Shown here in pieces: positions 23,856-38,315 of a stretch of DNA of 64,000 bases. The first letter of the stretch is position 1. Each line of letters starts with the position of its first letter. Made by a program: the position numbers and the translations under genes. The notes beneath the pieces were generated by a model that saw nothing but the letters and a program-made list of their open reading frames with translations, made no database searches and was not told where the DNA came from. The DNA comes from Monilinia fructicola (lineage: Eukaryota; Ascomycota; Leotiomycetes; Helotiales; Sclerotiniaceae), in contig VICG01000010.1 in assembly GCA_008692225.1 (NCBI GenBank), positions 248,001-312,000 on the forward strand, written 5' to 3'.

Positions 23856-25473
23856 CTAATCAACTAAAATCTTTCCCTCCAATCCGGAAAAATGATTAAA
23901 GAAACTTTCAAACAATCTAATCCCATGCTCTACATCAAACGCTCCCCCACACTCTCTAATGCTATGCATACTCAACATCGGATTCCCCAGATCCAATGTC
24001 CTCGTTCCTAATGCTGCACTCAACATTGGTCCGATTGTACTTCCACAGCTACTATCATTTCTAACGACGAATAACTGAAGTGGTACTCCATTCTTTCCAT
24101 CCTTTGAATCTGCGCTTGGTTTGGCTTTGCGAGCTACCTCTTGTAATAAGACAATACCTGGAGAGTTTGTGGCATATCGTTGATTTGCATTGATCTTGAT
24201 AACCGTTCCTTTGTTCATCTCGGGACGGTGGTCTTGTTCGTATTTTTGTGAGTAGTTGGGATGGATTGAATGGGCCATATCTGCGGAAATGAGGAAAGAT
24301 GATGCGAGAGTTTGTTCATAGGCCGTTGCAATTTCAACATCCGATTCACGGTGTACCATGTCATAAGAAGATGCTGAGCCCGGAGCTGTAGTGGAGGCCG
24401 GAATGACGGATAACCGACGGAGGACGGCGGGGAGGAGGTTAGAAGCAGCGCCATGAGCGGATGTACTGCCGATTTCTTCGTGGTCGAAACAAGTAATCAA
24501 TCTGATTGATGATTCATCATCTAAAGCCGCAGAATCCTTGACGGATTCAATAAGTCCCTCGACGCTACAGTAGGTCATACCCAAATTGTCCAATCTGCCC
24601 GAGTAGATAAGTTCATTGTTCAAACCACCCAAACAAGCTTTTTGTGTATCGTATAAGATCATCTCAAAGTCAACGACATCATCAATACCAACTCCAGCAT
24701 TTTTTGCGATCAGTTCCACAATATATGGATGATGTCGAGCCGTCATCGCTTGCAACGGTCGATACTCATCCGCGTCGTCCTTCTTCTCCTCGATCGGATT
24801 CGGCCCATTCTCACTGACTCCTGTACGATTCAACTCAGCAGCCACGAGACCGGCAATAGGGAATAACTCGGTCTCTTTATTCGGGTCGAAGCTTGTAGCA
24901 CGGTTCAGATGTATGGCCAAAGTGGGGATGCGGAGGATTGGTCGGTCGATCTTCACCAGCTTTTGTACGAAATTACCATCTCCATCTTTAACCATGACCC
25001 TACCAGCTATGCTCAAATCTCTGTCGAACCACGAAGTCCAAATACCACCCCCGTATGTCTCCACGCCCACTTGTATAAATCCAGAAGCTTGTTTTTTGGA
25101 TACCGGCTTGATGCGTAAGGTAGGTGAATCCGTATGAGCACCAATCATCGCAATTGGATTGCCAGCCTTCCATTTCTTGCCTATGGCAAAAGCAACGATG
25201 GAAGAAGCATTTCGGGTGAGATAATACTTTCCTCCGGGTTGGAGACTTGTCGACCAGTTATCTCGTTCCTTGATCTCTGTGAATCCGGCTTTGGAAAGTC
25301 GTTGAATGGCAGAGTGTACTGCATGGTAGGCTAAATAGATGTTAGATGCAAGTGCAGAGATAAGGATGGAATGATCATGATAGCTTGAGCTACTTACGAC
25401 CAGGTGAAGCATTGAGAAAATCGAGAAAATCGTGTGCTTTTGCTTCCGCGGTTGATAGATTTTGATTCGACAT
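23856..25473 (-). CDS. Aspartyl aminopeptidase (M18 family; DNPEP/Ape4-like)
   Basis: This cytosolic or vacuole-targeted metallopeptidase removes acidic N-terminal residues and forms dodecamers. Exon 1 is 25473-25398 (MSNQNLSTAEAKAH), exon 2 is 25330-23856, and the intron has a GTAAGT donor and CTAAC branch site. The spliced protein is 516 residues, a usual family length. The junction gives SPGPYHAVHSAI, the conserved N-terminal histidine region. Zinc and catalytic motifs are present: GAHTDSP (His about 91), SGRLDNLGM, CFDHEEIGSTSAHG, and the C-terminal LGNPMLSMHSIRE. The substrate-pocket segment DMAHSIHPNY is intact. There are no frame problems. Confidence 0.96.
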
Positions 25474-28400
25474 TCTGTAAGTGGATGATATGTACGATTT
25501 ACAAAATAGTGTAGAAACTCTTGTTTTTTCCTTTGGAGACAGAGAAGTTATTGAAAAGGAGGTTCTTATTGAGGGTATTCTCAACATTAGATGGGTACAA
25601 TACGATGGGAATAATTCTTTGGATTCCAGGTTATCTGCAAGAGATCAAATAGATAGATATCTTATGTAACGTTTGGAGAGGTGGGGCTGTTGAGCTTATT
25701 ATTGCCCGAGGTATTGGATGCATAAGTTATGAATGAGTTATGAATGAGTTATGTATAAGTTATCTGCTTGCACCTCCCATGTTACCAGCCTCATACAGTA
25801 TGTATGTACATATGTGTGTCCACGGGGGTCCACGGGTATGTATGGAGTATCAAATGAGAAGTTGAAGGGATAATTACCTCCAGCTACCTCCACCACCTAC
25901 CTGGGTAGGTAGCCTTATTATTAGCCACGCAGGTACTTTCTTAATCAAGTAACGAAGCAAGGTGGCTGGTTGTAAATCAGCCACAGTGGCCGTGACTCCG
26001 TACATACTACAGTACCTAGGTAGGTACTCGGGACAATCAAGTCGATGCCTTATATATCAGCAACACAGATGATCAGACCTACCAAGTACCGTAACCGTAT
26101 CATTGAAGAAATTTCCCCAGGTGAGGGAGGCAACAAGAAAAATGGATGAAGAACGAACTGCGTGGTCAATTAAAAAAATCGGAGACATCCAACAAGGTTG
26201 ATCCTTCCAAGGTTACTCGAGATCCTTGGTTAGCTGGAGCGGCTTCCTTTTCTACTTCAGCATTTGTTCCCTAGGTGGTTACTAGGTAAGTTATACTTAC
26301 TTGTATATCAGATCTGCTTTTCTGTTGTGTTCTTGGATGATGAGGAGGATGGTATAGGATGGATTTGTGTTTGTTGGTGGGTGAGAAGTCGGGTGCAACA
26401 GTTTGATGTTTTGTGCTTGATTAATCATTTGAAGTGTGGATGGAGAAGTATAATAAATGGATGCAGAAGTATAATATCCATGGATAGGATCATGTCTATA
26501 GTCATTTCGACGGAGTATATAAATACTACTTGTACAGTAGGTGGGCATCTTTGGATGAATGCAATCAAGTCAAGTCATATGAAGTTCAGTCAAATGAAGT
26601 CAACAAGTGAAGTCAAGTCAAGTCGAGACTCTAGAGTGACTTTGTTCTATCTATATGGATTTAGACAACTCACCATACTCGAGTAGAGATATCGTATAAG
26701 GACATGCATTCCATAAGAACATCTTCGATACCAAGACTGTTATTGTTATTTATTATACTCCTACCACTCAGTTGCTACTCTATACAGAATACATTACTAT
26801 TATCATATTACTACATTACTACATTATCACAGTACACAGTACCATACCATACCATACAATCCTTCCTACCTACCCAGCTACTTACTACCCATCCACCCAC
26901 CTACCCATTGTCCTCCCTCCGTATTAAAATGGAGCGGGAACGGGGAAGAGGGCGAGAGCGAGGGCTACCCAGTCAATCGTTCCCCCTGTTCCTGCAGACA
27001 CCACCGAATCCCAGATCCTCATTCGATGGCAGATATCATCACAAACTTAATACTTCCCGGCATTGATGGCGACACTAAAGACCTCGGGAAGCGCCATAAA
27101 TGCAGCCATCTCGACATTCGGTTTGAGAATGATTCCATACTGTACAGTGTACACTTGGTGAAGGAAGAAGGGAAATAAGGTTTGTCAAAGGAAGGATTGG
27201 GGCATTGGGGCATTGTTGTTGTTATTGTTATTGTTAATGTACTCGAGTATTGCCTTTGTTATTGTTATTGTCATTGTCATTGTCATTATTATTATTGTAT
27301 TATGACCATTGTATCTTGTGATGGATGACTTTGGATCAAGAGGGAAAGGATGGATGAGCTTGGTTGTACATACAGAATAGAGTAGTAATCATATCATTAC
27401 AGTATGAACATTCCACGATTGCAAGTATGGATTAAAGCAAAGAGCATCCATTCATTGGCAGTCACGAACGATCAAACTAGACGCAGACACACATCACGCA
27501 AACCAAAAGAAAGAGAGGACAGCAAGATGAAGAAGACGTCGAAGAAAAAGAAGATGGAAAGTAATGTTGTGTGATGATTTTCCTTCCTTTTGGAATCCTC
27601 TGTATCCTCGATTTACCTAGGTAGTATTCATCTATTCATCCATCCATCCATTCATTCATTCATTCATTCATTCATCTGGGGACTTGGGCGCAAATTCAGT
27701 TGGAAGTCGTGACATGTATTGATTGGATGAGATGAAACGAATTCGGATGTATGGGTTGTACAATGGATTGCCTTACTGGGTAGTCTGACGATCATCACAA
27801 CTTCCTCCCCCCCCTAGCTCAGCCCATGTCAATGCTTTTCAATGTGCTTTACTTTACTCTGTATACATTTACGAAGAGCTCGCTAGACAAGGATATGGGA
27901 TGGGTTGAAGGATTGCATATCTCGATGGGAAGATGCATCAGCTGAGGAAGAGTGTAGAGAGAAAGGCATTGTACTGTATTGTATATTGTATTGTATTGGG
28001 TAGATATCATGTATTATGCAGAATGTACAATGTATGATGTATGATGTATGAAAGATGTACTTACCCAGTGCTTTACATGTTTTGTTTATCAAAAACAGAA
28101 AAGGGTGAAAGTTAATATTTGCTATAACCTTGGAACCTTACCGTCGTTTGTCTGTACGGAGCACCACGGAGTAGAGTACCCAGGTATGTACCTAGTAGTT
28201 CTGTTATAAGTTCTATAGATTGATGGATTGATGAATCCACAGATGAATTCTTTGATATCACCTAAAGTCCCAACTTGCCTACCCCTCAAATGAATGCAGC
28301 AACAAGAACATCATCCTTTTTCCAAGGTTTCCCAATTGGTATGACATCGACCTCTCTAGTATGAATATAGTAGGTTGGTCCACGGGTACAAGTCTATCAA

Positions 28401-29804
28401 TCGTCAAGTCAATCAAGTCAATCAAGTCAATCAATGACATTTGCTTCATTCAAGACCCCAAATGCTCAAAAGAGAAACGCTAGATAGTCATTCGCCCCCC
28501 ATCAAAAGTATACTTTATACTTAATTGCTTGTTTACTCGCTCACTCGCTCACTCGCTCACTCACTTACTTACTTACCACTTTAACCCGTCACCGATCATC
28601 ATTAGACCAAAGGTCAGAGTCAGACAGCCTCAATTTCTACGCATCCAATCGAAGGACCCCATGACTAGGTACCTTCTCCTACTCGGGACATACAATAGCA
28701 TCCGTTTCATCAAGTGCCCTTCTCGAGAAAGTGATCTCGTAAATGCTTACCGCATTGGGACTCGATGTGTTCAACTAGGGCTGAGAGTCTTTGGCCGGTG
28801 TTGCTTCAACAGGTGAAGTTTAATTAATCGATGGGCGGTGATTGGTTGGTTTTCATGATTGGAGATGCAAAGGAGAGGGAAGGAAAGGAAAGGCCAGAAA
28901 AGGTTCATCCAGTTTCATCTTGGAGATATTATTACACACAGAGAGAGTAGTAGACTTGTTTATGGAGAGGACAAAGCGAAGAAGATGTATGCGATAATAT
29001 AAAGGAGACTGGAAATTGCAGAGATGACGAGATGAAGAGAGGAAGAGAAGAGTCATACCTTTATTTATATTTTTATCTATTTGTTTGTTTATAATATTTA
29101 TATTTTTATTTCTTTCTTTTTTAATTAATTGATTAGGTTAGCGACTGACTTACATACTTACAAATCCCTTCCAAGGTTTTTCTTTCTTCCCTTCTTTCTT
29201 GTACCTCACAATCTCAAGACCGGTATTCATCCAGCTATCGATACCGGATATCCAACTTTGCTCTTGTTATTAATCAGAGAAGGTGGTACCGGGTTAAGTT
29301 GGGTACTACTAGCAAATACTTTAGTGTCGATACAATCCCCAAGTAATGACATTTCCACATACCAACACCAAGACTAATGTCAGTGATCGTCTTGGTGTTT
29401 TCCAATCCATGTACCAGGAAAGGTGTGCACCTCATTCAGAGGGAGGGTTGATATTTAGGAGAGACGCTTAAGGAATCGGGAGGTACCTAGGTAGTGTGCG
29501 ATGAGAGACCATCGAGCGTGTTTTGCTCCGTGGATAGAGAGGCGGTATCTAGGGATGGATGTTCGTTCGTACTTGATCATACTCCGTAGTTCATTCGTGT
29601 ATCTTTCGAGAGGGGCCGGACTGGCTTCATTCTGTAGGATTCATTTGATTTTGTTCTTGCAGGATGTATGCGTGGTATGTATGTATGCACAGAGGAGTAT
29701 GTATGTATAGAGTATGTATGTATGTACAGAGTATGTATGTATATACAGAGTGCGTATCGATGTATCTATCTATTTAGTATCTACCAAGTATATATCTACC
29801 TAAT

Positions 29805-29846
<42 letters not shown>

Positions 29847-31936
29847 CCATCTGCGCTTAACGGGAAATCCATCTCTTCTCACAAATGGACTAAACTGTAA
29901 TATCAAAAGACAATAATACAAAGCATGCTTCCAAATACAACGAGAAAGCTTTCAAACTCGGAATACCCAACCTACCCTCCCTTGTTCGACAAATCTCATC
30001 GCAACTCAAATCTTATGTAGAAGAAATAAAGCCGTACGAACTACGAACTACGAACTACGGAGGACCAACACCCAACACCTTCACACCAACTATTAATCCA
30101 ATGGCAGATGAACCTCTTCTCCACTTATCAACTTAAAAGGATATCAAGCACAACCGACCGGTACATATTCACCTACCTGGTAAAAGATAGATAGAGTGCC
30201 TAGTAGCCCTGGAGATACATACCTGGATGTCTTTTAGTAGGTGAGGAGTAAACGGTTGTTTGATTGTTTGATTGTTTGATTATTTGATTGTTTCCTTTCT
30301 TTTTCCTTTCCTTTTCTTTATGATTTGGTGGTTTTGGATGACATGTATATATGTATATATGGATGTATATATTTGCATAATTATATCTATATATTTACCT
30401 AGGTATGTATATATATATTTGCCTAAGTATATATATATATATATATATAGAACATCTTAACATCCTCATCTAAACTCTTATTCTCTCTTCCCGGTTATTC
30501 ATATAATACACACACACCCACACACACACACACACACATACATATAATCTCATCGATCTTAAATAGAACAATACTTGTCCTAGGTAAACACTTCCTTACC
30601 ATCAATCAATCGACTCTTTCCCTTTCTTCCCTTGAATTCGGACGGTTGTTCACAGGATCCACTTATATTATTCACACCTCCAGTAACCTAAAGAAGCTAA
30701 ATAACCTAAACAAGCATTCAAGCATATTAAAAAGGTACTAATAAATCACAACCCTGCGATCTTGAATCTAGCGTACTAGGTAAATCATCTCTAGTCCAAC
30801 TTGGTCTTACCTTCACTTGCCCTTGCCATTTCACTTGCATTTTACTTTTGCCCACACAATCATCATACACTTTCATACACTTTCATACACTCCATACACT
30901 TCATACGCTCTACACACTTCATACACTTTACTTAACTCAGAGACATTTCGACCACTCCCCTTGTTCATGATCCGAAAATTCTCATGTGAATCGCTGAGAA
31001 TCATAACCACAACTTTATCTGATCGTTCATATTCATATTCATTTTCACATTCCCATCCCCATCCCCATCCCCATCCCCGTCCCCATCCCCATTCACATTC
31101 GCATTCATATACATGAACCTTTTGACCACTTCTGGAAAGAAGAGACGAGAACTAGGAAGAGGAACAGAAGTTTCCATACAATATCGATTATCGCATCCCA
31201 GGTACTACCACCACCACCACTCCTACTACTACCATTAGGTATTGATTCAAATCAACCTATAGAACAATCGAATCAGATCAAATCAAATCAATCAATCAAT
31301 CCAGCAATCAACCATCCATTATCCATTTGATTCACCGAATGTGCTGGCTTTCTAGGGAACCCGAAGACAGTCAACCTCGATCGAATTAATTCTCCTCATC
31401 TACTGACTCGCTCTTACCTTCACTCAACACACACACACACACACACTCTCTCTCTCTCTCTCTCTCTTACTTCCTCACCTATCCCTTTTTTTGTTACAGC
31501 CTCATCCTTCGACGTCAGGAAAGTTCTCCGTCATTCCTTCGTCAACCCTTTCGCCAATTCACATCCCGGTCGTAATTCTTCGATTCTCGTACACTTCAGA
31601 GTGCATCGCAAACGAAGACACTATTTCCAATAGGGACATTTCATGGAACACAAGGTCTAGCTCCATTCGAATGTAACTGTGGCAGCCTGCAGCCATTTTA
31701 CGGCTCGCCGCCTATTGTCAGCAATCCATAGGACTTTCAACCTTCCCCCGCCTGGTGCAAAAGCAAAAAGATTCTATTTTACATCGTTCCTCAACTAGTA
31801 CCGCGTATCATCCACGTACTTGGGTAAATACGTATCATATTTATTTCATCAGTCAATCTTAGGTTGACCGCCTGAATAACATCCAAGTCGGTCCTCCTCT
31901 GCGTAGGAGAGTGGCCTTGCCACACCGAACGTTAAG
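25474..31936. other. 6.5-kb gene-free interval; 3' end is a likely MED15 leader
   Basis: Apart from microsatellites (GTCAA-type at about 26570-26620, ATTC at about 27648-27674, CA at 29812-29831 and 30508-30538, CA/CT at about 31428-31467) I see no coding sequence on either strand. ORFs are short and low-complexity. The final kilobase is pyrimidine-rich and probably contains the promoter and 5' UTR of the MED15-like gene. Confidence 0.45.
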
Positions 31937-32044
31937 ATGGCCTCAAATTTTCCACAAATGGGTGGTGCGGGCCCGATGATGCCACAGCAGCAGCAGCAGC
32001 AGCAACATCACCAACAGCAGCAGCAACAGCAACAGCAGCAACAA

Positions 32045-32079
<35 letters not shown>

Positions 32080-35000
32080 ACAGCAGCAGCAACAAATGCA
32101 GCAACAAATGCATATGCAGTCTCGAGGAATGGGTCAGCAAATAAATCAAGCGATATTTGCAAAAATTCAATCGCAAGGACCGCCACCATCAGGCTGGCAA
32201 TCGGCAGTACAGGCTCAAGAACGCATGGGAAACGTTTTCAATCTGTAAGTCATTTTCAACATTGGTGATATTGAACCGTATGGTTGTTGTGATGAATAAA
32301 TATCCGGTTCTCATTTGTAGTACAAAATGACGGAGAACTGACGTTAACTCCTATCTAGTTTTGGTGCTTTACGGCTTGTCGCTCAAAATCAAACCCAAAC
32401 AGGAGGACTGTCGAAACTGCTCGATGTTGCCTTGGAATTCGAGTTGAAGGCTTTTTTAAACGCGCCCGATAAGGTATTTAGTGAATGATATTGAGGGGAA
32501 CCCGTGCTCAGCTAACTATTTCAGGTTTCCTACAAAAATAAATTGCTTGAGAAGCAACGTGAGTTACAAGCAATTCGAGCGCAATCTCAACAAACCATGC
32601 AACAACAAGTCAACTCGCAAGCGCAAGCTCAGCAACAAGCGCAAGCCCAGCAGCATATGATGATGATGAGTCAAAATGGAATGCCAGGCCAGATGCCTAG
32701 AAATCTACCCCAGCAACCTCCCCAACAAGGGTTTCAGCACCTCCAACACCCGATGCAAGCGTCATCGTTAGCCCCCCAGCAGTCACAAGCCATGCCGAAC
32801 GATGGTCTTTCGCAGAATATACCTCAGAACGGACAGTTGCAACCGAACGGCATGCCACATCAACTCCAGCACGGACCTGGTAGGCCTCTGAATGGCCAAC
32901 CACAATTACAGCCGACGGGAAATGACGCGGCAGAAATTCATCGCGAGGCAGTGAAATCGTTGAGTGAAGCATCAGATCATGAAAAGGCTAACTTAAGGGC
33001 GAACCTACGGGCAAAGATGACTCAGGTGCAACTTCAACAGCATGAAAACACTCAGGCAGACATCGCCTATTTATGGTATCGCCAACAAGCTCTAATGAGG
33101 TGGCGTGTGCGTCAAGCTCAGATGGCGCAAGGACAGGGTACGACTCAAGGACAACAGCCTCCACTTCCTCCGCTTCCACAGAATGGATCTGCAGCAGCTC
33201 CAATTATGCAGCAACAGAGATCCATGAACCCGAGCCCTATGAACGGTCAATCGCAACCCCCGACAACCATGGGTGGTGGTCCAGATTTCAATGCCTTTTT
33301 GGGTAACATGGAAAACCTTATCGGTCAGCAGCAGGCAGCTGGGGTGTTGGCCCAGGAAGCAGGTCAAATAGTTGTCCCTGTCAGTGGGCCGAGGAATAAC
33401 ACACCTCAACCTAATGTTACCATGCCGGGCCAAGCGATGAATATGAATGAACAACGCTCGGCCTCGAATCCAATGGCGAGAACACAGGCTCAACAAGCCC
33501 AACTGTTCAACGCACAACAGTCACAAAGAATGCAGCAACAGCAGCAGCAACAGCAGCAACAGCAGCAGCAGCAACAGCTGCAGCAAGCTCAAGCTCAAGC
33601 TCGTGCAAACGCGGCCGTCAAGGCACAGATGGGACTCCAAGGGCAGCCTGGTGGAATGGGACCTGGTCCAATGTCATCACAACAGAGCCCAGCCATGAAT
33701 ACTCTCAATGCTCCTCTGAGGACACCATCCCAACAGATGGGCCACCCTGAAGCCGGTGTAATGAATCACAACACACAGTTTGGCCAGCCACTTGACCCAC
33801 GTTTCCCGCCAAACAATCAAAGGCAAATGTTTGCTAACGCTATGCACGGATTCAACCCTGCAATGTTACGAGATATGGGTCCAGATCAACGACAGCAGTT
33901 TGCCTCTCTACCGCCTGACAAGATGAATGAATATGTCAAAAACTGGCAAGCTCAGCAACCTAATCAAATGCAACAAGGACCACAGATGCCGATGCAAGGG
34001 AGCAATAACCAATTTCGCCCAGGACAAACTGGACCACAGTCTGCACAATTTGCTCAACAGCAAAATGCCATAAGTAGATGGATGATGAGTAATCCTGGAC
34101 AACGACCTCCTCCAGCGCTGCTGGCTGGCTTGACGCCGCAACAGCAAATGATCCTACAACAGCAGATGGCACAGAATGCCATGCAGTCGCGACCTGTAAA
34201 TGCATTTTTAGATCCGAGAATCATTCAACAATTGGATAACATGGACATCCCTCCAAACTACCTTCTTCAGCAAAGCGTACTTCAAGGAGTTCCTCCCGAA
34301 GTCAAGAAGTGGAGCCAACTGAAACAATGGGTTAGCTCGACTCCCAGCTTACCGCCGCACTCACTCGAGGCTGTGAAAGCCATGCAGAGAGCGCACTTCG
34401 TGCAGCTGAACAAACAAAGACTGAACGCACAACAGCTCAACCCAATGAGCACAGGTGCTCCGGTCGGTGGCCCGAATCCAATGCCCGTGGTCCCTCCGAG
34501 AATGTCGGCTCCTGTTGCCCCTATGGGTCAGAATCCAATTCCAATGCCCAATGGAACGAATATGGGCCCTGGAGCGATGCGAGTAGTCACTCCCCAGGAT
34601 ATTTTGAATCTGCGTAACCACCCCAGTGGTAAATTTGCCAACGGAAGTGATGAACAGCTTCGAAGCTTCTTGATGCAGAGGCAAATTTCCAGTTTCCACG
34701 CTGCCCAACGTCAAGCTCAATTGGCAAATATGACGCAGATGAATGGCCAGCAGGTACCGCAAAATGCGCCACCAGGATTACCAAACGCGAACCAAGTGGC
34801 TACCCCTCAGCAACCACCTGGGCAAACACCACAGCAAAAGCCAGCAGCTCCGGCACCAGAACCACCAGCAGGTCCATCTATGCCCACACCGGTAAACCGC
34901 CCTCGCCCTCCACCAAATAACAAGCCAGCAGCGGCACAGAACTCGTCCCCTGCCCAACCACCCAAGAACAATTTGAAACGTGCTAGTAGCGATGATGTTG

Positions 35001-36892
35001 TGGAAGTCCCTAACCCTAATGGGCAACAGCGTCCACCGCCAGCAACACAACAGAGAGTTCCACCCCGGCTCACCCCAGATCAAATAGCGAAACTTGACCC
35101 AGAGAAGCGAAAAGCTTATGAGGCTATGGTACGCCAAGCATTTAACAGGCCCCAAGGCGGCCCAGGGAACCCGGAGATGGAAACGTTACAGAAGAAGTAC
35201 AACGAAATGGGGGCTGAGGAGGAGAAAGCTGCTACGGAAAGTGTCCTCCCCGACATACCCATGGACGCGGAGACGAAGACAGTCACGGCTCGGCTCTTAA
35301 CCGCCCTTGCAGGCCCCCTCACAAATATATCACGGGCTGGATTTAAGTGGTGGCTTCAGACTCGTGATGATACCCGAGCTCGACAATTTTTCCGCACAGT
35401 AAGTTTTTGACACCACTCAAGAATATACTTGGTGAACACCGCTAACATGTCTCAGCGTGCTCGCTTGGTGAAGCAATTTAAAGACTCCGAAATGAAGGAG
35501 CTGAAAGAAACCTTCTCAATGAGACCTGCTGATGTAGAGCAAGCTAGGTTGTTCCTAACGGGAATCATTTTCGATATTACCGGTCGAAATTCAGTATTGA
35601 CGAAGAATGGTGGATCGTCAAATACCCAAGGTACATCGGCCAAAGCATCTGCTGCATCAACTAGTCAAGCATCGGAAGCAGTGCCTCTGAATGCTGCCAA
35701 CTTACAGCAGCAGCAACAGCAGCTCAACAAGATGCACCAAAGATCAAACAGTCGCGGCTCTCATCCACCAGCAGCCCCTACGTCAACTCAGCCACCGTTT
35801 CCGTTTGGAGCTTCATCTCCTCATGGCCAGCCTAGATACATTGGCAAGCCACCTGCTGTCACCCAAGACAACCTTCATATTCCTGCGCGCAAGAAGCAGA
35901 AGCAAAATGGAACACCAGTTCAAGGCGGCCAAGGAACTCCAGGATCCACCTCGTCGCCACAAGTCACCAAAGTCCCCTCGCCGGAGGTTACGCGTCAGCA
36001 AATCCCTGAACCGAAAATTGAGCCCAAACCTACTTGGCCGTGTAATGATGAGGTATGCGAACGTCAAAACATCGGGTTCGAAAAGCAAGAGGATCTCAAT
36101 CGTCACACTTACTTGGAGCACCAAATGCCACTGCAGAATCCACAGAAATTCGTCGAGGATTATCTTCGACCAGTACTTGGCCTGGATCCCCAAGACCAAC
36201 CAGATAAAGCAACCGCCACGACTGTCGATGCAGCGACATCATCTACTGGTACAAAAATGGTTACTGCTGGCTCCAACCAAGAGCGAACACCGAAGATTGA
36301 GACCACGACTCCATCCGCCTCTGCTGCTACGCCTATGAATAGACAGGGTAGCACGACCCAGGGCAAAGCGAAAGCTCGACCGGATTCTGGTACAGATGCT
36401 TCCAAGTCCCAGAAAGATGTTAACAAACAAGAATCAAGCCAACCAGCCCCAGAAGTTACTTCAGATGCTTGGGCGAATGCTACTATCGATCCCAATGAGC
36501 TCGTCCGAACTTTCCAACAATTTGAGGGGGGAGCGGGTGGAGCTATCTCGGATGTAAATATTTATCGGTCCATCACCCCCAATGACACACCAGAGTCGAG
36601 TAAAGATGGCTTGTCAGAGCCCACCAGTGACATATCTGAAGGAGTAACTTTGGACATTGGTTTGGAGTTTGTTGATGACGCGTGGGCTCCTTTTGGAGTA
36701 AGCGATACCGAAGCCCTTGTGGACAGCAGGATGAGCAACTACGACGTAACCCTCGGAGGAGATTTGACCATGTTTGATGATTTAGAGTTCAACCAGCCTC
36801 TGCAGACATGGGATGATTTGGATGGTAAATTAAATTTTGATCAGCCATTTCAATTCAAAGTGGACGAACAATATTCTATGGATTTGTCATAG
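31937..36892 (+). CDS. Mediator subunit 15 (MED15/Gal11-like), KIX domain and polyglutamine protein
   Basis: This is a Mediator tail subunit that contacts transcription activators in the nucleus. Four exons, all junctions in frame: 31937-32244, 32359-32473, 32525-35398 and 35456-36892, giving 1577 residues. The first exon carries a mixed CAG/CAA polyglutamine tract (about residues 16-56). The KIX-like three-helix region spans about residues 78-160, with GWQSAVQAQERMGNVFNLFG at its start, FELKAFLNAPDKVSYKNKL later. A second polyQ lies near 33530-33585. The large middle is Q/P/N/M-rich, as in fungal MED15. A C2H2-like motif (CNDEVC...HTYLEH, about residues 1295-1321) and an acidic C-terminus follow. 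Other Q-rich co-activators are possible, but the KIX position favours MED15. Confidence 0.85.
31984..32108 (+). repeat. CAG/CAA polyglutamine-coding repeat
   Basis: An interrupted CAG/CAA tract encoding roughly 40 residues, nearly all glutamine with two histidines. Interruption by CAA tends to limit slippage. Antisense leucine/alanine ORFs here are artefacts. Confidence 0.95.
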
Positions 36893-38315
36893 AGCATAAG
36901 GGTTTTAATCAAGGATTTTCAAAGGCGTTTCTATGATGGGAAGGAAATACAGGGGTATATTAGGAAGTCGACATGATATACCAACAAAAAGCGCGGCGTC
37001 TTGGGACAAGGCTATTACGAGGGAAGGATAGGTAGGATATTCGCTTAGTACTTTTTGGATTTAGCATGGCGTTATTCACGGAGTGAAGAGTTTCCTATCA
37101 TGAGGATATGCTTTTGGTTACTACTACATGCCATGATAAGATGGTCTTCTTGAACAAAGTATATATTACACTTTTTGGGTTGCCCGGATGGCTCTGATTT
37201 TTAATTTTTTCTCTTTACATTTGGGTTAGGTGGTAGGGCAGTGAAAAGCGAAGTATAGGTACATTTCGTTTTTAAATCTGATTGGATTGTATGTAATGTT
37301 TTGATTGCAGTATTTTTTGTATCTGCTGTATAGCATAAACTTCAAGTTTGGCAGGATGCCCATGAATGCATATTACATTAATATTGAAGTATCTACCTTG
37401 ATCAAAATTTATAGGAATGAGATTTGATATACTGCAAGGCTAATTGTTCAACGAATCCACTGCCAGAGTTCAAGCTATCAGGTATCCCATAAAATCCTCT
37501 TTCAAGTGAATGTCATCATGAAAGAAAGTCGTCTTTTTTTCCTCATTTACTCCCTGCACCACCAGCCCCTGCTTGATCTTCAAGTCATCCCTATCATGCA
37601 TGCAGTTGCAACGGGTACGGATGGGATTTTAAGGTTAGCGGGCCGCCGTCGATTTAGTTTTGTCGATACCTACTCTCTAAACTCTAGGGTGTATACCGGT
37701 TCTCAGATGTTGAAGGGGTCCCTGGCTTTAAGATTGGCTTATAATTGATTGCATGGCGCCCTGTGAGATTTCAACCGTGACTGGATGGATTAATCATCAG
37801 GTACCCTGTAAAGCTGGACACCAGTAGATATGTGGAGGATCTAGGTTTTAAGTCGGTCACTGCTTCACTGACACACACAGTTCGGTTATCTGCCCCTCTT
37901 TTTTGTGCAAGGCGGTCTGCGTGGCGGTGGCAGAATTATAATAAATCGCGTCTCGAGGATCCCACTATTTCATATTCCAGGTTGGACGCGAAACTTTTGA
38001 GAAGGTTGGAAATCTTTGTGAGGAAGAATTATTAAGAGAGTTTTATCTTCTTGGCTATCAGGTTGGAAGTGCAATTGGAAGTTTGGCTTTAGTTGTATTC
38101 GTTCTTCTTGAGGATTCAGAGGGGGTTTGTCTGTAAGTTAGTTCGAAGGTATGCTAAGGTTGCCGCAACGATGAATGAATGGTAGGTTAACATACACGCT
38201 CAGGAAACTATTACCATACAACAACGAACGCGCTTTCCAACATACAAACTTCCACCATTCATTCTTCACTCAATTCTATCCTTTACTTTTGGAATCATTC
38301 CTCTCACCTTTCACA
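36893..38315. other. MED15 3' region and Whi5-like upstream region
   Basis: No gene-like frame on either strand. ORFs at 37506-37748 and 37832-38035 lack domains. C/T-rich sequence with TTCCACCATTCATTC precedes the next start codon and fits a promoter or leader. Confidence 0.4.

Noticed and set aside
31932..32189. Antisense leucine- or alanine-rich ORFs opposite the start of MED15
   Set aside because: They arise from the complement of the CAG/CAA repeat.
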